Shown here: one piece after another, positions 9,034 through 18,211 of the stretch
Position numbering within the stretch: position 1 is the stretch's first letter
How the letters are laid out: each line of letters starts with the position of its first letter
Source of the DNA: Promethearchaeota archaeon Loki_b31
GTDB lineage: Archaea; Asgardarchaeota; Lokiarchaeia; Sigyniarchaeales; SOKP01
DNA length: 55,959 bases
Reading direction: 5' to 3'
Assembly: GCA_005222975.1 (NCBI GenBank)
Contig: NJBI01000015.1
Span: 1-55,959, forward strand
Made by a program: the position numbers and the translations under genes
The notes under the pieces: model-generated
Seen by the model: the letters and a program-made list of their open reading frames with translations, nothing else
The model's database searches: none
Told to the model about the DNA's origin: nothing

Positions 9034-9756
9034 TTATTCTTCAGATGTGTTCATTTCAGTTATCTTTGCGGCCCTCGACAGACGGTAGACCTTCCATCCG
9101 AAGAGGGGAAGGAAGATGAGATTGACAAAGACGGTAGATCCCATTAATTGCATTCCTATTAGTCCCGGGACAAACAGACTGGCAAACACACCCACTAACC
9201 CGATCACTCCGAGGACAATGCTCACCCTCCCGAAGCGTCTGCCAAAGGCCGTGGCTCCAAGCATGGCCACGCCGAGGGCGATGAAACCTATCATCATGAA
9301 TAGGCCCCCTAAGAAGAAGAATGTGGAAGTTATTCCCATGGTCGTTTGCCACAAAAGGACGACCGTCGCCTGCGTCTCGGGCGTCGCGCCAGAAGCGTGA
9401 TAAAGGTCAGAGAGCGGGGCGAAAGCGACAATCGTGGACGCATCTCCAAGAGCGATTACGATGTAACCTATAACACCCAATACGCTTCCGATTAGGGCGA
9501 TTGTTTGGCTGGTTCTCTGGAGGGTCCGATATAAGACCAGAACAAAGGCTATCGACAGAAATGCGGTCGCCATGGACAGACTAATGCTCAAAGCGATAGC
9601 CATTCTGGCGTCGGGGAACGTCATCAGCCCCTCGGGGGTAAAAGGATCTACAAGAGCGTATAATGGCATGCCGACAATGAAGACGATGACAGCCAGGATA
9701 CCGGCTAGACCACCCCATCGCAGGACGCTTTTCTCATTCTCCATAGACTCTTCCAC
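9034..9756 (-). CDS. DUF4386-like multi-pass membrane protein, high GC
   Basis: This 240-residue protein has about six to seven membrane helices, with a conserved-looking 'RWGGLAGILAVIVFIVGMP' first helix and a periplasmic-side 'YALVDPFTPEGLMTFPDAR' loop. The pattern resembles the DUF4386 family of uncharacterised bacterial membrane proteins. Its GC content is around one half, far above the rest of the window, and codon use differs accordingly, a strong sign of recent transfer. The start at 9756 overlaps the end of the upstream gene by 23 bases; M5 (9744) would shorten the overlap. Function unknown. Confidence 0.65.
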   Translation of the reverse strand: MEESMENEKSVLRWGGLAGILAVIVFIVGMPLYALVDPFTPEGLMTFPDARMAIALSISLSMATAFLSIAFVLVLYRTLQRTSQTIALIGSVLGVIGYIVIALGDASTIVAFAPLSDLYHASGATPETQATVVLLWQTTMGITSTFFFLGGLFMMIGFIALGVAMLGATAFGRRFGRVSIVLGVIGLVGVFASLFVPGLIGMQLMGSTVFVNLIFLPLFGWKVYRLSRAAKITEMNTSEE

Positions 9757-10366
9757 CGTTCTTTATCTGCTCCGAAATTGTCAGATTTTGTTGTGATGTT
9801 CCTTGATTATAACTAGATTTTTTTGGGGATTCGCGCGCTCGTGCCTTGCGAACGAACACGAATAATAATCCCATCCAAACTTGCCCTACCAGATGTACGA
9901 GAATTCCCAGCACCATCAGTACTCGAGCGATGTCGTTGGAAAACCACTGCACCAAAAATCTGAGGAAATCGGGTAACACGTCTGCAAAATAAGCAAAATC
10001 AAAGGGAAAGACCATAAGGAGCCAAGTAATGGCGACAGCGGCAAACATCATTCCACCAAAAACATCAAAGTAGCGAGAAAGGTGTTTGCGACCAAATAAC
10101 CCATACAAAGCACCTGAAACCATCACAGCAATCAGATATCCATAAAACAGGATCATCTCCAACGTGCTGAATTTTGCAGTGAAAAAACCTGTTGACCATA
10201 TCTGATGGGCAACGAAGTACAACACACCCAAGACACCTAACACAAAAATAACTGTACCCCCAACACGCTCGGAATACTCCATGGTGTCGTTCATCTCTTT
10301 CTCTACACTTTTAGAAAACCAACTCTTGTTCTCTTCAATTTTCTTTAAATTTTTAATTCTTATCAC
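9734..10366 (-). CDS. Multi-pass membrane protein of unknown function
   Basis: This 210-residue protein has five predicted membrane helices between about residues 35 and 175, with charged ends. It overlaps and probably cotranslates with the DUF4386-like gene. The body has raised GC like that gene, while the first 20 codons ('MIRIKNLKKIEENKSWFSKS') are AT-rich, so the original start may have been replaced or extended after integration. An alternative start is the Met at residue 26 ('MNDTMEYSERVGG'). No family was recognised. Confidence 0.6.
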   Translation of the reverse strand: MIRIKNLKKIEENKSWFSKSVEKEMNDTMEYSERVGGTVIFVLGVLGVLYFVAHQIWSTGFFTAKFSTLEMILFYGYLIAVMVSGALYGLFGRKHLSRYFDVFGGMMFAAVAITWLLMVFPFDFAYFADVLPDFLRFLVQWFSNDIARVLMVLGILVHLVGQVWMGLLFVFVRKARARESPKKSSYNQGTSQQNLTISEQIKNGGRVYGE

Positions 10367-10629
10367 CTTTTTTTGAAATTTTATTACGAATTCTAAAACA
10401 AATTGAGGCTTATAAGAGTATGTTCACTAATAAGGAAAATAATAGTAATACGAGCTTACTGTCTTTAAAGGAAAGGAATGGAGATAATTGATAATATAAT
10501 TAAAAATTTTACATTGAAATAATTCGAAAATATCACTGAAGTACGCTTTTTTCCACTCAAATGAATAAACATGGGAACTAAATTACCAAATTTTTTACTA
10601 TATGGGTGAAATCTGAGAATATAAAATTA

Positions 10630-11514
10630 TTATTTTGTTCGAAGTAATTGATCTATCCAACACTCATACCACCCTATTGATAAGAATATGTGTGGAATAA
10701 CATCCTTGAATCCTTCGGTTTGTAGTTCTTCCAGTATTAGTTGGGAATCTCGAGCAGTTCTTGACCAGGTTTCTAATAAAATCAAGTTTGGAATATTGCT
10801 AAAGCCTGCGCAGAATATAATATTCTGAGAATATTTATCGTAAAAATGTTTTATTATAGAATTCATATCTGTACCCTCGTTCAAATCTATATGAAAAACT
10901 GTTACAAAACTATCTTTATATAATGGTGTCCATTCAATCGAAAATGAAGCTAAATTATTCTCAATCATTCGATCTAAATGTTTTCTAACAGTTTTAGCAG
11001 AAAGTCCTGTGTCATCAGCAATATTTATAATCGGCTTCCGTGCATCTCTGTTAAGAGACTTTAGTATTTTATAATCAATACCAGTGAGTGGTTCAGGGAA
11101 TGATGTGTAAGGTAGATTTACAATTCCTATAGTTGGATCACTAATTTGTGCCGTTCTTGAGACAGAACTACTATAATCTTGAAGTTCTGATATATTTCTC
11201 ACTATGGCAGAGATATAGAGAAATTTTCCACTTGCTATGGCAATAGATAAAATGTTCTCATGTTGCCCTAGCTCTTTACTAACTGCTTCCATCGATCTTG
11301 CATTAGAAGTGCCATAAATTACAACTGCTAGACAATTCAACGCCAATATACTTGGTCTTGCGATATAAGCGGTGATAATCCCATCTTCTTCAAGCCTTTT
11401 TATACGTTTATGAACTGTACTCACTGACATATCGATCATTTCCGCTAATTCCCTATATGTCAATCGAGAGTTTACTGATAGTTTTTGCCAAAAAATTAAG
11501 TCAATTTCATCCAT
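10630..11514 (-). CDS. Double Lrp/AsnC-type transcriptional regulator
   Basis: Starting at ATG 11514 this is 294 residues; an upstream ATG at 11628 would add 38 basic, hydrophobic residues absent from Lrp proteins. The first unit begins 'MDEIDLIFWQKL' with the helix-turn-helix 'TYRELAEMIDMSVSTVHKRIKRLEEDGII'-type pattern, followed by an effector-like segment. A second unit repeats it ('IDYKILKSLNRDARKPIINIADDTGLSAKTV...'), then a second alpha/beta segment. Two Lrp halves in one chain are known in archaea. It may act as a pseudo-dimer sensing an amino acid or CoA ligand. It is divergent from NreA. Targets unknown. Confidence 0.8.
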   Translation of the reverse strand: MDEIDLIFWQKLSVNSRLTYRELAEMIDMSVSTVHKRIKRLEEDGIITAYIARPSILALNCLAVVIYGTSNARSMEAVSKELGQHENILSIAIASGKFLYISAIVRNISELQDYSSSVSRTAQISDPTIGIVNLPYTSFPEPLTGIDYKILKSLNRDARKPIINIADDTGLSAKTVRKHLDRMIENNLASFSIEWTPLYKDSFVTVFHIDLNEGTDMNSIIKHFYDKYSQNIIFCAGFSNIPNLILLETWSRTARDSQLILEELQTEGFKDVIPHIFLSIGWYECWIDQLLRTK

Positions 11515-11742
11515 ACTACTTCTATGACAAGTAATCTTTCTTGTTAAAAATAATTTTCTCATCAATTTTAATAAAAAGTTGCTGGAAAGTATTCTTTTCA
11601 GAAGAACATCAACAACACATACATTCAATAAAAAATTTATATTAATTCTTTTATAAATATTAAAAATTTATACTCGTCTACCTTTTTAATAATAAATAGA
11701 ATCTTTTATAATAAAGATAATAATTTTTAAAGAGACACTAGA

Positions 11743-13074
11743 TTGGTTCGACCCCCAACTGAAAAAAACATCTGCTTGCGCTGTAAAGGAGCGAGATTAT
11801 TATGTGGTAAGAAAACATGCCCAATCTTATTAAAAAAATCTGTTTTAAAATCGCTGGTTCCATTTGAATTTGATAAAACATTACGAAATGTAGAGCTTTC
11901 TGGACCTAGCCCTCCAGGATTTTTCGTCGGTCACTTCAATTATCCAAACGTATATTTAGGACCATTGGTTCCTTTTCAAAAATTTGAAATAGATCAAAAG
12001 ATTTCGGATTATCACATCTTAGACGCTCCAGAACTATGGTTTGGAAAAAGCATAGTTGATGTTATAGGATATAGAAGTAGTTTGGTAAGAAATAATTTTA
12101 AAATCAATGTTAATCTTGGAAAAAGGAGCCGTAAAAACACGATCCCCATGAAGGCACAAAAATTACTCGAAACTTCTCAAGAATTATCGATGGCCGCTCG
12201 TCCTGTAGATACAGAAACAAAGCTACCAAAAATGAATTTAAGAATGCTGTTGGATAATCACGCGTTGCCTATGGGTCCTACTGGTATGGCTGAAAAAATA
12301 AGAATCACAGAGAATACAAAGGTACATCCAAAAGTAGATTATTGCGTTGCTGATACCGATTTAAAAGCAACGGAAGCGGTATCAAAATACCTCTATTTTA
12401 AAGGACGCGTCCCAGAATCAACAATTAAAAGGGTTTTTTCAGCTGGTTTGTTAGGCGAAAAGAATAAGCGGCGAATTGTCCCGACTAGATGGAGTATAAC
12501 CGCTGTTGACGACATCATCTCTAAGGCTCTAATTAAAGAAATTAAAAAATTTCCTGAAATAAATGATTATCGCATTTTTGAAAGAACATACTTAGATAAT
12601 CACTTTAAAATACTTCTTTTTCCTGGCAAATTCACGTACGAGATGAACGAAGTTTGGGCGCCCAATACGTTGTGGAACATATCTCTCAATGGGAATATAC
12701 GCAATTTAAAACCTCAAATAATGACTGATTTTGAATTTTATAAGGGAAGAAAGAATTACGCAAGCAATATTACGGGCGCTTACTACGCTGCTCGAAAGGA
12801 AGTTTGCGAATATTTATACCGGATCGGAAGACAAGCAAGGATTCTAATCTTTCGCGAAGTACAAGGGGGTTATATTGTGCCATTAGGTGTTTGGGTTATC
12901 AGAGAAACTGTAAAAAACGCAATGGAACTAAAAAATCCGCAAATCCTCGATAATTTTGACGACTCGATTAAAAACATGGCGGAGGGTTTCATGGTTAGCT
13001 ATAAATATTGGAAAAAGAGCAGTAAATTAATAAATTTCGTTAAAAATCAGAGAACTATAGATAATTTTTTATAA
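11743..13074 (+). CDS. nreA: NreA-family archaeal DNA repair protein
   Basis: The protein has 443 residues from a TTG start. The N-terminal zinc-binding cluster is C11-x2-C14 with C21-x4-C26 ('LCGKKTCPIL'), followed by the family block 'SGPSPPGFFVGHFNYPNVYLGP'-like region and 'MNLRMLLDNHALPMGPTG'. The final eight residues QRTIDNFL fit the PCNA-interacting PIP box (Q-x-x-I-x-x-F-L). NreA proteins are archaeal factors required for resistance to DNA damage such as mitomycin C and act with PCNA. It is divergent from the Lrp-like regulator across a 228-bp gap and followed by an amidohydrolase. The family call is firm. Confidence 0.88.
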   Translation: MVRPPTEKNICLRCKGARLLCGKKTCPILLKKSVLKSLVPFEFDKTLRNVELSGPSPPGFFVGHFNYPNVYLGPLVPFQKFEIDQKISDYHILDAPELWFGKSIVDVIGYRSSLVRNNFKINVNLGKRSRKNTIPMKAQKLLETSQELSMAARPVDTETKLPKMNLRMLLDNHALPMGPTGMAEKIRITENTKVHPKVDYCVADTDLKATEAVSKYLYFKGRVPESTIKRVFSAGLLGEKNKRRIVPTRWSITAVDDIISKALIKEIKKFPEINDYRIFERTYLDNHFKILLFPGKFTYEMNEVWAPNTLWNISLNGNIRNLKPQIMTDFEFYKGRKNYASNITGAYYAARKEVCEYLYRIGRQARILIFREVQGGYIVPLGVWVIRETVKNAMELKNPQILDNFDDSIKNMAEGFMVSYKYWKKSSKLINFVKNQRTIDNFL

Positions 13075-13145
13075 GTTATCTAATTTTAAAATTTATATTA
13101 TACTTAACTTAATTTAAATCTATAAGGAACTGGGGAGTTATTAAG

Positions 13146-14003
13146 ATGATTATTGATATGCATGTTCATCCTTTTTGTAAAGAGGCTGATTGGGGCAAAG
13201 ATCTTGAGTTTTTAGCTAATGTTCTACTTGGTACAAATAAAAAAGGACGTCGTGCGATGTTTAAATTTTATGAAGTTCTACAGACAAAAATATCTATTGA
13301 TGATTATATTACTCAGATGGAAAAATACGGTATTGATAAAGCTGTAATTGTATCATATAATCTTACGACAGCCTACGGTGTATGTATAGTTACAAATGAT
13401 AATGTCGCGGATTTTGTTAAGAAATATCCCGAGAAGTTTATTGGATTTGCGTGTATTGATGTTCCCGCACATGACGCTATGGATCAACTTGAATACGCAA
13501 TAACATCATTAGACCTTAAAGGTGTCAAACTTGTACCTCCAGCGCAGAAGATTGACATTTCTGATAACAAATATGACCCCTTATGGAAGAAAATGATAGA
13601 TCTTAACATACCTCTTTGGACTCACACAGCACATTTAGTTTCAATAATAGGGGCAATAACAAAATACGGCCATCCAATGCTAGTAGACGCATTAGCCTCT
13701 AAACATCAAGATTTAACAATCATAATGGGACATATGGGAATTCCATGGTTTTGGGATGCATGGGGCGTAGTTATTAGACATCCTAATGTCTATATTGATA
13801 TTTCTGCATATCCTGAACTATATCCGTGGTTTCCTTTTGAAGCATTTTCTAAATTCAATGCGGAGGATAAAGTATTATTTGCTTCAGATCATCCTCTTAA
13901 ACATTGGAACGAGGTTATTCCTGCATTCAAAGAGGTTCCTATTTCTGATGGGTTTCGAAGAAAAATTCTCGGTGAAAATGCAAAAAAGTTATTAGAATTA
14001 TAA
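13146..14003 (+). CDS. Amidohydrolase-2 family metal-dependent hydrolase
   Basis: This 285-residue TIM-barrel enzyme starts 'MIIDMHVHPF' (H6, H8 form the first metal motif HxH). It continues with 'PLWTHTAHL', 'IIMGHMGIPWFWDAW' and the terminal metal Asp in 'LFASDHPLKHW'. The layout is that of the amidohydrolase-related (ACMSD/uracil-decarboxylase-like) group, which includes decarboxylases and lactonases. The substrate is unknown. A Shine-Dalgarno-like GGGGAG precedes the ATG. The nitronate-monooxygenase-like gene follows 64 bp on in the same direction, so the two may share a transcript. Confidence 0.85.
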   Translation: MIIDMHVHPFCKEADWGKDLEFLANVLLGTNKKGRRAMFKFYEVLQTKISIDDYITQMEKYGIDKAVIVSYNLTTAYGVCIVTNDNVADFVKKYPEKFIGFACIDVPAHDAMDQLEYAITSLDLKGVKLVPPAQKIDISDNKYDPLWKKMIDLNIPLWTHTAHLVSIIGAITKYGHPMLVDALASKHQDLTIIMGHMGIPWFWDAWGVVIRHPNVYIDISAYPELYPWFPFEAFSKFNAEDKVLFASDHPLKHWNEVIPAFKEVPISDGFRRKILGENAKKLLEL

Positions 14004-14067
14004 CCTTGTATGATTTAGGAACCTTTCAATATTGTAAATACTAATTAAAAACTAAAGAGGGAACTTT

Positions 14068-14952
14068 ATGATTTGGAAAACAAATATAAATAAAATGATG
14101 GGTACTAAGTACCCTTTAATTATGGCAGCTTTTGCAGGGTATGGTAAAACTGAATTTGCCGCATTGTTCTCAAATGCTGGTGGATTGGGGGTTATTACTG
14201 CCTTGAATTACCAGACCGGTGATTTTGGATCCGAATTGCAAAAAATGAGAGAATTAACGGACAAACCTTTTGGTGTTAATTTAACTGTGCTACCTCCGGG
14301 CGTGAGAGCTCTTAATGTTAAAGTATCAAAAGATGACTATTTAAAATATTTAGACATAGCTATTAATGAAGGTGTGAAAGCTTTTTTTACTTCTGCTTAC
14401 CAAGCTACTCATTTGGGAAAAAGGATTCACGAAGCGGATTGCTATTGGATTCACAAATGTGCTTTGATTAGACACGCTATTTCGGCTGAAAGAGCGGGAG
14501 CTGACGCTATTACTTTAATTGGAATGGAAGCTTCAGGTTTTAAAAATCCCTATCAACATACAACTTTAGTAAATATAACCATAGCAAAACGGTTATTGAA
14601 AGTTCCCATCATTGCCGCGGGTGGAATTGGAGACGCGCGTGGATTTTTAGGGGCATTAGCTATGGGGGCAGATGGCGTTTGCCTTGGTTCAGCAATCCTT
14701 ACAACAGCTGAAAGTCCCGTCCCTAAAGAGATGAAGAAGAAATGGTTAGACATGGATGTACTTTCCGAAGATTACCATAGAAAACTGTACCATCGAGAAT
14801 TAAAGGCAACCAGGGTGCTATCAACAGCCATAGTACATCAAAAAGAAATCGTTCCTTTACGCGATTTTATCGAAAACATTATGGATGAGGCAGGAGAGAT
14901 TTTAAAATCGTGGGGATTCAAAGAAAATCAATTAAATATCTCATCTAATTAA
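14068..14952 (+). CDS. NMO-like FMN-dependent oxidoreductase (2-nitropropane dioxygenase family)
   Basis: This 294-residue FMN TIM-barrel has the start 'KYPLIMAAFAGYGKTEFAALFSNAGGLGVI', the FMN phosphate elements 'PIIAAGGIGDARGFLGALAMGADGVCLGSA', and a 'KPFGVNLTV' strand, all typical of nitronate monooxygenase and related enoyl reductases. The catalytic-His block of class I enzymes (GxEAGGH) is replaced by 'GMEASGFKNPYQH', so nitronate oxidation is not assured and a reductase role is possible. GAGGG lies 9 bases before the ATG. It may form an operon with the preceding amidohydrolase. Confidence 0.82.
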   Translation: MIWKTNINKMMGTKYPLIMAAFAGYGKTEFAALFSNAGGLGVITALNYQTGDFGSELQKMRELTDKPFGVNLTVLPPGVRALNVKVSKDDYLKYLDIAINEGVKAFFTSAYQATHLGKRIHEADCYWIHKCALIRHAISAERAGADAITLIGMEASGFKNPYQHTTLVNITIAKRLLKVPIIAAGGIGDARGFLGALAMGADGVCLGSAILTTAESPVPKEMKKKWLDMDVLSEDYHRKLYHRELKATRVLSTAIVHQKEIVPLRDFIENIMDEAGEILKSWGFKENQLNISSN

Positions 14953-15005
14953 ATATTAGACATCTACTAAAAAGAAATTAGATAAAAATAAAATAAAAAA
15001 AATAT

Positions 15006-16733
15006 TTAAAGCTCTATTGGTTCGAATTCTTTTAAATTCTTAACTTTTTTAACTTTAGGATTCTTAATTAAATATCCTTTAATTACAACCATAGACACTT
15101 GTCCTAAGTAATCAATATTCTCTAGGGGATTTCCTGGAACGACTTGAATATCTGCTGATTTTCCAACTTCAATACTCCCGGTTATATCACCAATACCAAT
15201 ATTTTCGGCATTGCCTTTAGTGGCGAAGTGAAGAGCTTCTTGTGCAGTCATATCTGTATATTTCAAGAAGTTCTTTAATTCTTTCCAAACATTATAATGC
15301 GTGGCGTAAGGGACTGCTGCATCTGTACCAACTGTCAATATAATTCCTTCTTTGTACGCTTTCTGTAATCCATTGATCATTCCTACTTCAATCAAAACCG
15401 CATTTTCTTTTTTTACATCCGTTATTTTCGTCTCTTCTTTAGAGAGTACTGCCATACCCATACCTGCAGAAGTAGTGGAAGTCAATGTAGTAAATCCTCG
15501 AAGCGATTTAGGATTATTTTTAAATAATGGTACTAAATCATCAGTTATTTTAGCACCGTGTTCGATGCTGTCAACACCTCCCAAGAGTGCCTCCTTAATA
15601 CCGTGAGTCGATTCGCAATGAGTGGCAACTAATAATCCACCACGATGAGCCTCAAAACACGCAGTCTCGATCTCTTCTATGGTCATTTGAGGTCGGCCAG
15701 CTTCGCCGACTTTTCGCGAATCCATAACCCCTCCAGTTGATAGGATTTTTATAAAATCTACTTCCTTTCTTAGGTTTTTTCTTATGGCTTTTTTTACTTC
15801 TGTTGGAGAATCCGCGGTATGCGCCATCATTCCACCGTGACCACCAGTTATACAGATACCCATTCCAGCACAAACTAATCTAGGTCCGATTAACTTTCCT
15901 TTTTTAATTTTATCCCTAAGTTTAAGATCTAAGTAGAACGGATCGCTCATCGTTCTCAAAGTCGTCACACCCGCATTTAAAGCATTGCTAGCGTTATTTT
16001 TCATCATGTTACTAAGAATTTTTTTGCCTAAAGGCGTTTTAAGTAATTTGGTTAATTTTTCCAGTGTTTTATCGCTTAAGTTCATTATTTTCATCGGCTT
16101 TCCGCTTCCTGTTAAATGACAATGAGCGTTAATCAAGCCTGGTAGAACATAGCCTCCCTTTAAGTCTATTTTCCTGTAATTCTCTGGAATCTTGATATCT
16201 TCTTCTTTTCCTACCCCGACAATTAAACCGGGCGTCTCATCATCTTCTGCAACATTTTTAATTAATATTACTCCTTTGCTAATTATCGAACTCTTAAGAT
16301 TACCGTCAATTATATTACAATTGATTAGCGCTAAATTTGCTTTAGGTTCTTTTTTTCTATATTTTAATCGTTTTATCCAGCCTATTGTGAAAAGCGTTAA
16401 AATTATATCAATAACACTTCCAATAATTGCCATTATCCAGTACCACACCACCGGCATCCAACTAGAATCCAAACGAGCAAGATTCAATGTTAAGTTGTAC
16501 ATCCCAACGCCGTAAATTCCAAGAATATCTAAAATTCCTAATGGAATTCCTACAAAAGGGATAATCCACGGGAAAATATTAAGTAATCCAATAATCGTAT
16601 GTGCAAGAGCACCTAAGGTTCCTTCCAACGTCCCGTATGTTATCCACGCAAATAAAGAAATTAGAATTGTTAAAAAAAGTAGAAATACTATACACTTATT
16701 TAAAAAATTTAATGTTCCTTTATTCTCGTTCAT
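15006..16733 (-). CDS. Membrane-tethered metal-dependent amidohydrolase
   Basis: This is a 575-residue fusion. Residues 1-125 contain three or more membrane helices (about 12-32, 40-75 and 92-118). From about 135 onward there is a soluble amidohydrolase of the imidazolonepropionase/prolidase-like group. Metal and catalytic residues are in 'LINAHCHL' (HxH), 'DFIKILSTGG' (Lys), 'VATHCES', 'SIEHGA' and 'TVGTDAA'. The C-terminus closes the small beta-sandwich ('GSIEVGKSADIQVV'). Related soluble enzymes hydrolyse cyclic amides or dipeptides. The membrane anchor is unusual and would place the catalytic domain at the inner face of the membrane. Its substrate is unknown. Confidence 0.83.
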   Translation of the reverse strand: MNENKGTLNFLNKCIVFLLFLTILISLFAWITYGTLEGTLGALAHTIIGLLNIFPWIIPFVGIPLGILDILGIYGVGMYNLTLNLARLDSSWMPVVWYWIMAIIGSVIDIILTLFTIGWIKRLKYRKKEPKANLALINCNIIDGNLKSSIISKGVILIKNVAEDDETPGLIVGVGKEEDIKIPENYRKIDLKGGYVLPGLINAHCHLTGSGKPMKIMNLSDKTLEKLTKLLKTPLGKKILSNMMKNNASNALNAGVTTLRTMSDPFYLDLKLRDKIKKGKLIGPRLVCAGMGICITGGHGGMMAHTADSPTEVKKAIRKNLRKEVDFIKILSTGGVMDSRKVGEAGRPQMTIEEIETACFEAHRGGLLVATHCESTHGIKEALLGGVDSIEHGAKITDDLVPLFKNNPKSLRGFTTLTSTTSAGMGMAVLSKEETKITDVKKENAVLIEVGMINGLQKAYKEGIILTVGTDAAVPYATHYNVWKELKNFLKYTDMTAQEALHFATKGNAENIGIGDITGSIEVGKSADIQVVPGNPLENIDYLGQVSMVVIKGYLIKNPKVKKVKNLKEFEPIEL

Positions 16734-16898
16734 AATTTTATGCCAAATATTATTACTTTTAATATTTAATGATTTAATTTTTAATAGATTAAAATTGTTC
16801 CTTTAATATAAAAATAATTTTAAATATCGTCAAGAATAAGATTAAATAGTTAAGAAAGATGATGCTATTGCTAAATAATCAAAAAGGTAGGAATTATC

Positions 16899-18104
16899 AT
16901 GTCAAATGAATCAATAGTATATTGGGCATCTCCAATAGAAGTCGCTTCGTTAAGAAATACATCAAAAAATATGGTTACAAACAATTTAGTGAAAACCAGA
17001 TTGATTTTGGATAAAATCTTAGATAATATAAAGCTTGGAGATAAAGTTGCTATAAAAGTTCATGTGGGAGAGGCACATAACACTCATTACTTGCGGCACG
17101 ATTATGTGCGTGAAGTAGTCGAGGCTGTGAAATCAAAAGGGGGCATACCCTCCCTAATTGAGACTCATGGTTTAGGAAATAATATTGAAAATATTGGAAT
17201 TTGTGAGGACTATTCAATCTGTATTGGTCATCGAAAGAACGCTACAGAACATCGTGAAATTGCTATGTTACATGGATATTTAGAATCAATAATCGGAGCT
17301 CCACTGAAATTTATTGATGGAGAAAGTGGTATTGAGAGAAAAGTTGTAAAAATAGATGGACTTAAATTTGAAGAAGTTTCTGTTGCTGAAGGTCTCTATA
17401 ATTACGATAAACTTGTAGTAATTTCTCACTTTAAAGGTCATCCTCAAGCAGGATTTGGCGGTGCTTTAAAACAGCTTGGGATAGGGTGCGTTACTAAACA
17501 TAACAAGCATTTAGCTCATTTTGGAAGTAGTTTAGTTGTTAACACTAAAAGATGCGACTTATCTAAATGTAAACAAGAATGCATAGGTTCATGTCCAGTA
17601 CAAGCAATTAAGATTGATGGCGATTCTGCTTTAATCGATGCTTCTCTCTGTTACGGTTGTTTTCAGTGTACCCAAAAATGTCCAGTTAAGAGAGCTATTA
17701 AAAGTCCAAGAATGAATAATATCAGTGATTTTGTTGATCGCTTTATAGACAATGCCTTTGCAGTTATAAAGTCTTTTGGTCCCGAAATGGTACGCTATAT
17801 CAACTTTGCCTTGGATATTCCTCTTATGTGTGATTGCGTTCCAAATCCTGGTATGAATGTGGTTCCCGATCTGGGAATATTCGGTTCTTCTGACCCTGTA
17901 GCAATAGACAAAGCCTGTATCGATGCAGAAATTAACGCTCCCGGTTTACCAATTTTAAAAGAAGATGGACAATGGACTGAACCTTTAGCTCGAGGTGTTG
18001 AGAAATTTAAAGCAATGATGTCTTTAACTAATCCAAATCTACAATTTGATGCTGCACTCAAAAATAAAATAGGATCTACGGATTACAAGTTAATTCAGAT
18101 TTGA
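16899..18104 (+). CDS. DUF362 protein with two ferredoxin-type 4Fe-4S motifs
   Basis: This 401-residue protein has an N-terminal DUF362 domain ('KVAIKVHVGEAHNTHYLRHDYVREVVEAVKSKGG') and 'LVVISHFKGHPQAGFGGALKQLGIG', the family core. Two cysteine clusters follow at about 215-265: an irregular C-x4-C-x3-C-x3-CP ('CDLSKCKQECIGSCP') and a classic C-x2-C-x2-C-x3-CP ('CYGCFQCTQKCP'). Such proteins are presumed electron-transfer or cofactor-dependent redox proteins, but no reaction is established. It is monodirectional with the QueT-like gene 107 bp downstream. The first cluster's unusual spacing may tune or abolish one Fe-S centre. Confidence 0.87.
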   Translation: MSNESIVYWASPIEVASLRNTSKNMVTNNLVKTRLILDKILDNIKLGDKVAIKVHVGEAHNTHYLRHDYVREVVEAVKSKGGIPSLIETHGLGNNIENIGICEDYSICIGHRKNATEHREIAMLHGYLESIIGAPLKFIDGESGIERKVVKIDGLKFEEVSVAEGLYNYDKLVVISHFKGHPQAGFGGALKQLGIGCVTKHNKHLAHFGSSLVVNTKRCDLSKCKQECIGSCPVQAIKIDGDSALIDASLCYGCFQCTQKCPVKRAIKSPRMNNISDFVDRFIDNAFAVIKSFGPEMVRYINFALDIPLMCDCVPNPGMNVVPDLGIFGSSDPVAIDKACIDAEINAPGLPILKEDGQWTEPLARGVEKFKAMMSLTNPNLQFDAALKNKIGSTDYKLIQI

Positions 18105-18211
18105 TTTGAAAAAACTTTTAACTAACATAGCAGTAGATTATTATTATTAGAATAATTTGAATATTGTAGATACAAAATTATTTGAATGTGTACTCGTAGA
18201 GGTTAAAAATA

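Noticed and set aside
9056..9796. Long open frames on the other strand or frames across the high-GC membrane gene
   Set aside because: They arise from the higher GC content lowering stop frequency. The products have no domain pattern, whereas the chosen frame gives regular membrane helices.
11515..11628. Longer start of the Lrp-like regulator
   Set aside because: The extra 38 residues are hydrophobic/basic and do not resemble any part of Lrp proteins, which start directly before the first helix-turn-helix as at ATG 11514.
18115..18211. preQ1 riboswitch upstream of the QueT-like gene
   Set aside because: The leader is almost only A and T with no stable stem or the C-rich loop and A-rich tail arrangement of preQ1 aptamers.
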